Shown here in pieces: positions 53,117-59,976 of a stretch of DNA of 64,000 nucleotides. The translations under genes were made by a program, and so were the position numbers. The notes below the pieces were generated by a model. It was not told the origin of the DNA and did no database searches. It was given only the letters and a program-made list of their open reading frames with translations. Each line of letters begins with the position of its first letter. Within the stretch, counting starts at the first letter, position 1. Origin of the DNA: OFTM10 sp964196195 (GTDB lineage Bacteria > Actinomycetota > Acidimicrobiia > Acidimicrobiales > Aldehydirespiratoraceae); assembly GCA_964196195.1 (NCBI GenBank), contig CAXMSE010000038.1, forward strand, positions 1 to 64,000, given 5' to 3'.

Positions 53117-53178
53117 CCAGCCATCCTGAAGGGGAGACGCATCGAGGCCGCCGGAAATCCGGCGGTCTTTCTGCTTTT
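53096..53178 (+). terminator. Intrinsic terminator/antiterminator of the whiB7 leader
   Basis: Terminator: CCGCCGG (53148-53154), loop AAAT, CCGGCGG (53159-53165), then TCTTTCTGCTTTT. Alternative: TCCGGCG at 53096-53102, inside the last uORF codons, repeats the right arm TCCGGCG (53158-53164) and can pair with CGCCGGA (53149-53155) instead. A translating ribosome at the uORF end would mask 53096-53102 and favour termination. Confidence 0.75.
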
Positions 53179-53289
53179 CGGGGCCCGGTCTCGAGCAGTC
53201 CCGCCGCCCAACTCACCCAGTCCGACTCACCATCATCTCACTGACCACCACCAAAAATCGCAAAGAACTCCCAGGAAGGAGACGGGGTC

Positions 53290-53658
53290 ATGAGAATCCT
53301 CGTCGAAAGAGAACATCAACTCAGGGCCCAGGCCGACGAAGCCACATGGGAGACCCATGCGGCCTGCCGCGCCGTGGCGAACGCCGGCGACCTGTTCTTC
53401 AGCGAGGACATCGGCGACATCGCCGCGGCCAAGCGGGCCTGCGCCGAATGTTCCGTGCTGGCACCATGCCTCGAAGGAGCACTCGAACGGCGTGAGCCGG
53501 TGGGCGTCTGGGGCGGCCAGCTGTTCATGAACGGCAAGATGCTGGCGACCAAACGGCGTCGGGGCCGGCCCCCGAAGGTGGCCCGGGCCGAAGACCAGAT
53601 GCCGGCGATTCCGATCCCCGCCCATCTGGCCGAGGTCGCCCACCTCCGTACCGCCTGA
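53290..53658 (+). CDS. whiB7: WhiB7-like Fe-S transcription regulator
   Basis: A 122-aa WhiB protein. The four cluster cysteines are in HAACRAV, KRACAECSVLAPC (three), in the order C…CxxC…C. The sigma-binding G(V/I)WGG turn is in EPVGVWGGQLF. After it comes KRRRGRPPKVAR, an AT-hook (RGRP) that distinguishes WhiB7 from other WhiB paralogues. It should bind the primary sigma factor and activate antibiotic-resistance genes. The leader with uORF and terminator supports the WhiB7 assignment. GGAAGGAG SD precedes ATG 53290. Confidence 0.85.
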   Translation: MRILVEREHQLRAQADEATWETHAACRAVANAGDLFFSEDIGDIAAAKRACAECSVLAPCLEGALERREPVGVWGGQLFMNGKMLATKRRRGRPPKVARAEDQMPAIPIPAHLAEVAHLRTA

Positions 53659-53665
53659 CGGTAGA

Positions 53666-53749
53666 GGCGTGGTGCTGTCGTAGAGCTCTGACGGATCCGG
53701 GCAACGGCTCAAGCGAGCCCCGATCCGATCTCTGCGCCGGCACCACGCC
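53666..53749 (+). ncRNA. Candidate 84-nt structured RNA element
   Basis: Four nested helices can form: GGCGTGGTGC (53666-53675)/GCACCACGCC (53740-53749), 10 bp; GTAGAG (53680)/CTCTGC (53730), 6 bp with one G-U; CGGATC (53692)/GATCCG (53722), 6 bp; and GGCTC/GAGCC with an AAGC tetraloop. It lies 7 nt after the whiB7 stop and about 130 nt before tlpA. I recognise no known riboswitch or tRNA. It may be a 3' structure of whiB7 or a 5' element of tlpA-ccdA. Confidence 0.45.
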
Positions 53750-53881
53750 CTTGGTGATTGCACTGCGACAGGCACCGTTGGCGCTTCATTGTCGTTGCAA
53801 GAACACGTCAGCTCGCCGGGTTTCCCGGGGTCGACGCCCAAGTTCAGCACGCCAGCGCTACCGTTTTGGCTGGAGTTTCAT

Positions 53882-54481
53882 TTGCAAGCCGATCCCCACC
53901 CTCTTCGTTCTTCCGGTCGCGTCCCGTCTCGGCGCGGCTTCATCGTCGCGTCCATCGTCGCCCCGGCTGCGGTGCTCGCGGCCTGCGGCGGCGACAACGA
54001 CGACACCGCGGGGGTGATCCGGCTGGGCAGTGACGAGCTCGCCCCCGCCGTCGACGACATCCAGGACAACAGTGCGGCCGGATCCGACGTCGACCTCGAA
54101 TTCACCACCTTCGCCGGAACCAGCTCCAACCTCGCGAGCTACGCGGGACGGCCGCTGGTGATCAATTTCTTCGCCCGCACCTGCCCCCCGTGTGTGGCCG
54201 AGATGCCCGAGTTCGAAGCGGTCTTCCAGGATTTCGGAGGCTCAGTGGCCTTCGTGGGAATATCCGTCGATGCCCGCCTCGAGGATGCCCAGGGTCTGGT
54301 CGAACAGACCGGCATCAGCTACGACCTCGGATGGGACCCCGGGGGCGACCTGTTCAGCAAGTTCGGCGGCTTCGCCATGCCCACCACCGTATTCGTCACG
54401 CCGGAGGGCTCGATCCACAAGGTGTGGTCGGGCACACTCAGCGCCGAGCTCCTGATCGAAAAGGTCAACGAGCTCGCCTGA
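53882..54481 (+). CDS. TlpA-like thioredoxin-fold lipoprotein
   Basis: A ~199-aa extracytoplasmic thiol-disulfide protein. The N-terminus has a twin-arginine-like SRRGFIVASIVAPAAVLAAC signal with lipobox VLAAC, so it may be a Tat lipoprotein. The thioredoxin domain has FFARTCPPCVAEMPEFEAVF (CPPC) and the cis-Pro region FAMPTTVFVTPEG. It probably reduces apocytochrome or other exported cysteines using electrons from CcdA, whose start overlaps its stop (TGATG). The start is uncertain: TTG 53882 has GGAG upstream, and a TTG at 53789 is also in frame. Confidence 0.85.
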   Translation: MQADPHPLRSSGRVPSRRGFIVASIVAPAAVLAACGGDNDDTAGVIRLGSDELAPAVDDIQDNSAAGSDVDLEFTTFAGTSSNLASYAGRPLVINFFARTCPPCVAEMPEFEAVFQDFGGSVAFVGISVDARLEDAQGLVEQTGISYDLGWDPGGDLFSKFGGFAMPTTVFVTPEGSIHKVWSGTLSAELLIEKVNELA

Positions 54482-55602
54482 TGGACCTCGATCAACTCAC
54501 CTGGCCGTTCAGCGTCGGAATGCTCGCGGCGTTCAATCCGTGTGGCTTCGCCATGTTGCCCACCTATCTCGGCTACTTCATAGGCCTCGACGGCGACGAA
54601 GCCAACCACACCCGACTCAAGGCGGTCACGCGCGGACTGATCGTAGGCGGCATGCTCACCCTCGGCTTCGTGGCCGTATTCGGCACCCTCGGCATATTCA
54701 TCGCCCTCTTCCTCAACCAGGGTGCGATCGTGGAGTACGTGGGTTACATCACCGTCGTGGTCGGCGCCCTGCTGATCCCGATGGGCATCGTCATTGCGAT
54801 GGGGAAGCAGATCTCGCTGCGGCTCCCCAAGATGAACAAGGGCACCGGCAGCCGAGAGATGCGATCGATGTTCCTGTTCGGGGTGAGCTACGCGGTGGTG
54901 TCGCTCAGCTGCACCATCGCCTTGTTCGTGAGTGCGGTGAGCAGCACCTTCGACGACGACGGTTTCGTCGACGGGGTGGCCGCCTTCGTGGCCTACGGGG
55001 TCGGCATGGGTGCGGTGATCTTGTTCCTCACTGTGAGCCTGGCCCGGGCCCGCTCCAACGTGGCCCTGCACATGCGCCGCTTCCTTCCCCATGTGGGCAA
55101 GGTATCGGGCGCCGTGCTCGTGCTGGCCGGCTTCTACCTGCTCAACTACGGCACCTGGGAAATCAGGATCCTCAGCGACACCTCGGCCACAAACCCTGTC
55201 GTCGACAAGTTCCTCGAGTTCCAGGCGGCGGTCAGCAACTGGGTCAACACCACAACCACAGAACGCCTCGCGGTCGTGAGCCTGCTCGGGATTCTGGGAA
55301 TCCTCCTCCTCGCCTGGCGCGAAGACACCACCGACGACCATGCCAAGCGCCGCTCGGTCTCTGCGGTCTACCTGCTCACCTACCTCTTCGTCGAAGCAAT
55401 GAACGACGGCGATTTCGTCTTCCTTCCCCTGGTTCGGTTCGTCGCCAACTGGCCGGCCCGAATCGGCCACTGGTTCACCGATCCCTTCCGTTTCGGCGTG
55501 CCCCTCGAACTCCTCTTCGTGGCTCTGGTGGCCTGGCGGGTGTCGGCTCGCGTGACTGACTATCGTCGCAGCCATGCTGCGATCCCTGCTCGCACGACCT
55601 GA
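54481..55602 (+). CDS. ccdA: Cytochrome c biogenesis protein CcdA
   Basis: A 373-aa membrane thiol:disulfide transporter. Its two redox cysteines are in AAFNPCGFAMLPTYLGYF and VVSLSCTIALFVSAV, in the first and fourth helices of the six-helix core. After the core (~residue 235) there is an extension of about 140 residues with two more hydrophobic segments (LAVVSLLGILGILLLAW; LELLFVALVAWRV), longer than typical CcdA (~230-250 aa). It passes cytosolic electrons to the TlpA-like protein, consistent with the cytochrome oxidase encoded further right. Confidence 0.9.
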   Translation: MDLDQLTWPFSVGMLAAFNPCGFAMLPTYLGYFIGLDGDEANHTRLKAVTRGLIVGGMLTLGFVAVFGTLGIFIALFLNQGAIVEYVGYITVVVGALLIPMGIVIAMGKQISLRLPKMNKGTGSREMRSMFLFGVSYAVVSLSCTIALFVSAVSSTFDDDGFVDGVAAFVAYGVGMGAVILFLTVSLARARSNVALHMRRFLPHVGKVSGAVLVLAGFYLLNYGTWEIRILSDTSATNPVVDKFLEFQAAVSNWVNTTTTERLAVVSLLGILGILLLAWREDTTDDHAKRRSVSAVYLLTYLFVEAMNDGDFVFLPLVRFVANWPARIGHWFTDPFRFGVPLELLFVALVAWRVSARVTDYRRSHAAIPARTT

Positions 55603-56176
55603 GGTCACCGAGGTCGCCCAACTCCGGAGCCCATTCGGACTCATGGCGTTTCACGGCGGCAACCTCGAACGCGCCACCGACGCGATCGCGGCCGAGGTGG
55701 CCGAGCGGAGCGGATCGTCGTATTACGGCGTAATCCAGAACGCCCCGCTGCGCGAGCACATTCCCAGCACCAAGTTCGATCCAGCCCATTCGCCGCGACT
55801 CGCCGGCTTCCTCGACCATGTCGACACCGTGATCGCGATCCATGGCTACGGCCGCGACGATCGCTTCTGGGATGTCCTGCTCGGGGGCCGCAATCGCCGC
55901 CTGGCCGGCCACCTCGCCGATCACCTACGCGACGGACTGCCCGACGAGTTCGGCGTGATCGACGACGTCGAAGACATACCCAGAGGGCTCCGGGGCCAAC
56001 ATTCGGCCAACCCCGTCAACCTGCCCACCAACGCCGGGGTCCAACTCGAGCTGCCACCGCCGCTCAGGTGGAACAAGGCGGAGTCGAACTGGTCCGACCA
56101 CGAGGGCACGAGCCGTGCGCCCCAGGTCACCATTCTCATCGACTTGCTGGTGGCCGCCCTCGCCAGCTGGGACTGA
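55574..56176 (+). CDS. Poly-gamma-glutamate hydrolase family protein
   Basis: A 200-aa protein resembling the phage/bacillus poly-gamma-glutamate hydrolase family (zinc-dependent, carboxypeptidase-like fold). Segments are LMAFHGGNLERATDAIAAEV (His and Glu zinc ligands), DTVIAIHGYGRDD, VLLGGRNRRLAGHLADHL and GVQLELPPPLRW. No signal peptide. TATCGT ends 7 nt before ATG 55574 inside ccdA, so the two genes overlap by 29 nt in different frames. Confidence 0.8.
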   Translation: MLRSLLARPEVTEVAQLRSPFGLMAFHGGNLERATDAIAAEVAERSGSSYYGVIQNAPLREHIPSTKFDPAHSPRLAGFLDHVDTVIAIHGYGRDDRFWDVLLGGRNRRLAGHLADHLRDGLPDEFGVIDDVEDIPRGLRGQHSANPVNLPTNAGVQLELPPPLRWNKAESNWSDHEGTSRAPQVTILIDLLVAALASWD

Positions 56177-56191
56177 CCCAACCGTTCGAGC

Positions 56192-56502
56192 TCAGCCCCC
56201 AGCCTCTGTCTCGACAAGCACCGCGGCCAGCTCTGCCATCGCGGCCTCGCGGTTTACCTAGTCGAGGATCGCGGTGGTGCTCCTGGTGTTCCATTCGGGT
56301 TCGATCTCGGCATCGGTGCCGATTAGGTCGACCATGGCCAGGAGAGACCGACAGACCGCTTCACGAAAGTCGGGGTCGTCGGGGAAGGTCTGGCCCTGGC
56401 CGCACTCGTCGGCCCCGTCTCCGGTCGGGTCATCCACGACCTCGGGATCGGCCGAGCCAGGAGGGCGAATGAAAGCAGGACGGCCATGATGAGCTTGGGC
56501 AT
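56192..56502 (-). pseudogene. Small secreted protein gene with frameshift and nonsense codon
   Basis: ATG 56502 with GGAG upstream encodes a signal-like MPKLIMAVLLSFALLA. The plausible mature protein (SADPEVVDDPTGDGADECGQ … TTAILD) lies in another frame, implying a 1-nt indel near the signal-peptide end. After ILD a TAG (56258-56260) interrupts; in the same frame VNREAAMAELAAVLVETEA continues to TGA at 56192. One indel and one C-to-T change (CAG to TAG) would restore a ~103-aa protein. Family unknown. Confidence 0.55.
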
Positions 56503-56568
56503 CGGGACTCCGATCGTGACTGGTCATTGTCCGATCGATCTGCCGGCTCGCGAATTGAGGCGCGCCGC

Positions 56569-57201
56569 TCAGGGCGAGAGGCGCTCGATCACCCAGCCGG
56601 CACCCTCACGCCGGTAGCGCAGGCGATCGTGCAGGCGATCGGGACGACCCTGCCAGAACTCGATACTCGAGGGGCGAAGAATGAAACCGCCCCAATACGG
56701 CGGGCGGGGCACCTCTTCGGGGTAGCGCTCCTCGATCGCAGTCACGGCATTCTCGAGCTCGCCCCGATCGGCCACGACGCTCGACTGATGGCTCGCCCAG
56801 GCCCCGATCTGGGATCCTCGGGGCCGGGAGGCGAAATACTCATCACACTCGTCGTCGCCTACTCGGCTCACGTTGCCGACCACACGCACTTGGCGTTCGA
56901 GACCGCCCCACACACATGTGATCGCGCCTCGTCCGGTGTGTTCGATCGCCGTACCCTTCGGTGATTCACGATTGGTGTAGAAGATGAAGCCTCGTTCGTC
57001 GACCCCTTTCAGGAGCATCGCCCGAGCCGCCGGCCAACCTTGCTCATCGACGGTTGCGACAACCACCGTGGTGCCGTCGACGGGCTCGGTGGCGAGCCAC
57101 TGGTCGAACCACACTCCGAACTGGACGATCGGGTCGGGGTCGATATCACCCACATCGAGTCCTGCCTGGCGGTACTGAACTCGCAACGAGGCCATGTCCA
57201 T
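56569..57201 (-). CDS. pdxH: Pyridoxamine 5'-phosphate oxidase
   Basis: A 210-aa FMN enzyme making pyridoxal 5'-phosphate. Motifs are RAMLLKGVDERGFIFYTNRE, LERQVRVVGNVSRVG, SRPRGSQIGAWASHQSSVVA, PRPPYWGGFILRP and the C-terminal EFWQGRPDRLHDRLRYRRE, all typical of PdxH. TAGGCT lies 6 nt before ATG 57201 (leaderless). It shares its promoter core with the divergent crcB operon. Confidence 0.96.
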   Translation of the reverse strand: MDMASLRVQYRQAGLDVGDIDPDPIVQFGVWFDQWLATEPVDGTTVVVATVDEQGWPAARAMLLKGVDERGFIFYTNRESPKGTAIEHTGRGAITCVWGGLERQVRVVGNVSRVGDDECDEYFASRPRGSQIGAWASHQSSVVADRGELENAVTAIEERYPEEVPRPPYWGGFILRPSSIEFWQGRPDRLHDRLRYRREGAGWVIERLSP

Positions 57202-57223
57202 AGCCGCAGCCTACGGTGCAGTG
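57202..57223. promoter_or_regulatory. Divergent promoter with overlapping -10 elements
   Basis: The 22 nt between pdxH (ATG 57201, minus) and crcB (GTG 57224, plus) contain AGCCTA (57208-57213; TAGGCT on the minus strand) and TACGGT (57212-57217). The two hexamers share the TA at 57212-57213, and each lies 6 nt from its start codon. RNA polymerase cannot occupy both at once. Confidence 0.7.
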
Positions 57224-57625
57224 GTGCAACGCTCGATGCCATTCCTTCTGGTCGGTGGAATCAGCGGCGCAGGCGTGCGCTGGGCTGTCGGTGAACTGCT
57301 CTCGTCGCCCGCAGCCTCGCTTCTCGCCGTCAACACGGTCGGGTCGCTCATCCTCGGGATCGTGACGGTTCTCGGCCACTCAGAGCGCGACGACACGCCC
57401 GAATTCTCTTCCCCTTCGCATGCCAACCCCATCCGGCTCGGCCTCACCGTCGGGTTCTGCGGAGGACTCACAACCTTCTCCGGGCTTGCGGTCGAGCTGG
57501 TGTCTCGGTGGCGCGACGGCACGGGAGGCGCATCGGCGCTCGCGGGGGCCTCGATAGTCGTCGGTCTCGCCGCGATCGTCTTGGGACGCTCGCTCGGTCG
57601 CCGCTTGGATTGGGTGGCATCGTGA
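57224..57625 (+). CDS. crcB: Fluoride channel subunit CrcB (first copy)
   Basis: A 133-aa four-helix Fluc/CrcB subunit. Conserved segments are LLVGGISGAGVRW, LAVNTVGSLILGIVTVL (pore Asn) and VGFCGGLTTFSGLAVELV (the TTFS motif with pore Phe). It exports fluoride. The stop overlaps the second crcB by 4 nt (GTGA); such pairs form heterodimers. GTG 57224 is 6 nt after TACGGT. GTG 57221 or ATG 57194 are less likely. Confidence 0.93.
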   Translation: MQRSMPFLLVGGISGAGVRWAVGELLSSPAASLLAVNTVGSLILGIVTVLGHSERDDTPEFSSPSHANPIRLGLTVGFCGGLTTFSGLAVELVSRWRDGTGGASALAGASIVVGLAAIVLGRSLGRRLDWVAS

Positions 57626-57951
57626 TCCTCGCAACCGTCGGATTCGCAGCCGTGGCCGGCACCGGCACCTTGATCCGCTGGGCCGCAGCGGGCCGGTTCA
57701 CCCCGCCCCTCGGCACCCTTCTCGTCAACCTGGCGGGCACCTTCGCGCTGGGGGCGAGTGCCCAGCTCGACGGCCTCGGCGCCACCCTGGTGGGCACAGC
57801 CGGCCTAGGTGCCCTCACGACCTTCTCCACCGTGATGCTCGAGCTCGTCGAACTCTGGACGCTCGACCGGCGCCGAGCGCTCGCCTACGGATCGCTGACA
57901 GCCACCGGAGGCCTCATGGCCGCCTGGTTGGGGCTCGTCGTTGCCGGCTAG
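57622..57951 (+). CDS. crcB: Fluoride channel subunit CrcB (second copy)
   Basis: A 109-aa CrcB paralogue. Segments are VAGTGTLIRWAAAGRF, GTLLVNLAGTFALGASA and GLGALTTFSTVMLELVELW. It is shorter than the first copy, lacking the charged loop. GTG 57622 overlaps the stop of the first crcB (GTGA), so translation is coupled and a heterodimeric channel is likely. It is convergent with the methyltransferase gene, overlapping it by 4 nt. Confidence 0.92.
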   Translation: MILATVGFAAVAGTGTLIRWAAAGRFTPPLGTLLVNLAGTFALGASAQLDGLGATLVGTAGLGALTTFSTVMLELVELWTLDRRRALAYGSLTATGGLMAAWLGLVVAG

Positions 57952-58601
57952 GCCCCGCCACTGTCGGCGCGTCTCGCGACGCACCACGATCCCGAACCAG
58001 CTCGACTCGCAACCGCATTCCACGAGCCGGGCAGTGCCGCCACGACGTCTTCGGCCGAGAGGTGGATCGGAGTCTCGTGAGCCTGGGTGTTGACCCACAC
58101 CAGACACCCTCGGTGCGCCAGCACACGATCGACCTCACCGGGAAACAACAGCATGTTCACCAGGGTCAGCACATCTGCGGATCCACCCGGGAAGGGCAGC
58201 GACGAGGAGTCGCCTCTCACCTTCAGGCCCACGCCCGGCGGCGCCGCTCTCAGCATTTCCATCGAGAGGTCGAGGGCCACCACGTTGGAGAACCGGCGAG
58301 CGAGGTGGGCGGTGCCGAGGCCCGACCCGGCGCCGAGCTCGATCACCCGATCGCCCGTGATCGATCCTCGGTCGAGCGCATCGATGATCGAGGCCCGGCG
58401 TTCGTCGGTGTCGCGGGTGGCCGACCATTCCGCCGCCATCGAATCGAACAGCTCGGCGATCTTGTCGCGACGCTCGACATCCCAAGCACCCTCGAAGGCG
58501 ACCTGGCGCGTCACCGAACGAATCGGGCTCGCCGATCCGGTGACCGGAAGGTCGATGATGGTGCCGGGAGCATAAGGCAACCACTCGACGGTGCCGGCCA
58601 T
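57948..58601 (-). CDS. SAM-dependent methyltransferase-like protein
   Basis: A 217-aa class I methyltransferase-fold protein. Motif I is DRVIELGAGSGLGTAHLA, motif II-like is VVALDLSMEMLRAAP and the motif III region is GDSSSLPFPGGSADVLTLVN. The substrate is unknown. ATG 58601 overlaps the serS stop by 1 nt (TGATG), so it is translationally coupled to serS. The longer open frame upstream is antisense or out-of-frame serS sequence. Confidence 0.85.
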   Translation of the reverse strand: MAGTVEWLPYAPGTIIDLPVTGSASPIRSVTRQVAFEGAWDVERRDKIAELFDSMAAEWSATRDTDERRASIIDALDRGSITGDRVIELGAGSGLGTAHLARRFSNVVALDLSMEMLRAAPPGVGLKVRGDSSSLPFPGGSADVLTLVNMLLFPGEVDRVLAHRGCLVWVNTQAHETPIHLSAEDVVAALPGSWNAVASRAGSGSWCVARRADSGGA

Positions 58602-59890
58602 CAGCCGGGAGCAGGAATCTCGGTGAGGCCGCCCAGGTAGGGCAACAGCACATCGGGCATGCGAATCGAACCATCGGGCTGGCGGTAGGTCTCCACGATT
58701 CCCGCCCACACCCGCGGCACCGCCAGGCCCGAACCATTGAGGGAGTGCACGAAACGGGTGCCCTTCTCGCCTTCGGGCCTGTAACGGATGTTGGCCCGGC
58801 GGGCTTGGTAGTCGGTGCACCACGAGACCGACGACACCTCGAGCCATCGATCAGCGCCGGGCGCGAACACTTCGATGTCGTAGGTGCGGGCCCCCGCCCC
58901 ACTGATGTCGCCACACGCCAGATCCAAGATGCGATGGGCAAGCCCCAGATCACGGATCGCGCTCTCGGCTCGCTCCAGGATCTCCATGTGCATGGCCTGG
59001 GCCTGCTCCGGCGTGCAGAACGAATAGAGCTCCACCTTGTCGAACTCGTGAACACGAAGAAGGCCCCTCGTGTCGCGGCCCGCTGAGCCGGCCTCGCGCC
59101 GGTAACAGGTCGTGTGGGCCATCAGGCGCATCGGAAGATCGGCCTCGTCGAGGATCTCGCCGGCCACCATCGAGGTGAGTGGGACCTCTGCGGTGGGGAT
59201 GGCCCAAAGATCGTCGCGCTCGAGGTGGTATGCGTCGTCGGCGAACTTGGGGAGATGACCGGTGCCGATCATGGTGTCGGTCTTCACCACGGTGGGGGGC
59301 CGAATCTCCTCGAAGGCATCGCGGTTGCGATCGAGGCCGTAGGAGATCAGGGCTCGCAGCAGGTGGGCCCCGTGTCCCCGGTACATGGCGAACATCGACC
59401 CCGACATTCGCACGGCGCGATCGACATCAAGGATGCCGAGTTGCTCTCCGATCTCCCAGTGGGGGACGCGCTGATGGTCGGCGATGGCACCCGGGTCGTG
59501 GTCCTCGACCCGTACAACGACATTATCGTCCTCGGTGAGCCCGTCGGGAGCCTCTGGCGCGGGCATGTTGGAAACGTTGAGCAGGAGGTCGCGTATCCGC
59601 ACCCGGAGTTCGTCGGCCTCCTCGGTGAGTGCCTTCTCACGATCACCGAGAGCCCGGCTCTCCTCCTGCAATGAGGCCGCCTCGTTGCCACGACCATCAC
59701 GATGCAGAGCCCCCACATCTTTCGACAGGCGGTTGATGTCGGCCCGTATGTCGTCGCGTTCGGTGCCGATCTCACGCACCCGCGAATCGAGCTCGACCAC
59801 GCCGTCGATCGACGAGGTGTCCTCGCCTCGCCGCGCCACCGCTGCTTTCACAGCCTCCGGGTCGTTGCGGATGAGCTTGATGTCGAGCAT
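58601..59890 (-). CDS. serS: Seryl-tRNA synthetase
   Basis: A 429-aa class II synthetase. The N-terminal coiled-coil arm (RVREIGTERDDIRADINRL…) is followed by the class II core: PTAEVPLTSMVAGEILDEA, motif 2 CYRREAGSAGRDTRGLLRVH and motif 3 NGSGLAVPRVWAGIVETYRQ. TACCGT lies 7 nt before ATG 59890, which favours MLDIKLIRNDPEAV as the N-terminus over GTG 59896. Confidence 0.96.
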   Translation of the reverse strand: MLDIKLIRNDPEAVKAAVARRGEDTSSIDGVVELDSRVREIGTERDDIRADINRLSKDVGALHRDGRGNEAASLQEESRALGDREKALTEEADELRVRIRDLLLNVSNMPAPEAPDGLTEDDNVVVRVEDHDPGAIADHQRVPHWEIGEQLGILDVDRAVRMSGSMFAMYRGHGAHLLRALISYGLDRNRDAFEEIRPPTVVKTDTMIGTGHLPKFADDAYHLERDDLWAIPTAEVPLTSMVAGEILDEADLPMRLMAHTTCYRREAGSAGRDTRGLLRVHEFDKVELYSFCTPEQAQAMHMEILERAESAIRDLGLAHRILDLACGDISGAGARTYDIEVFAPGADRWLEVSSVSWCTDYQARRANIRYRPEGEKGTRFVHSLNGSGLAVPRVWAGIVETYRQPDGSIRMPDVLLPYLGGLTEIPAPG

Positions 59891-59931
59891 GAGCACGACG
59901 GTACCGCCATCAGACCCACCCCCTTCGGCTT

Positions 59932-59976
59932 TTTCTGAGCGCTCACGCGCGGATACCGCGCGCTAGCGCTCAGAAA
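59932..59976. repeat. Dispersed hairpin repeat, copy B
   Basis: The arms TTTCTGAGCGCT (59932-59943) and AGCGCTCAGAAA (59965-59976) form a perfect 12-bp stem. The 21-nt loop contains ACGCGCGGATAC and an inner GCGCGG-ATA-CCGCGC hairpin. It shares stem, loop core and right flank (CGGTGGG) with copy A at 22132-22186. It overlaps the ctaG stop codon: the right arm provides the final Phe codon and stop of CtaG. Confidence 0.7.

Noticed and set aside
53666..53749. tRNA or SRP RNA interpretation of the structured element
   Set aside because: No T-loop GTTCRANNC, no anticodon arm geometry, and no SRP GGAA/AGCAG core.
57202..57223. Fluoride riboswitch upstream of crcB
   Set aside because: Only 22 nt separate crcB from pdxH and the transcript appears leaderless, leaving no room for an aptamer.
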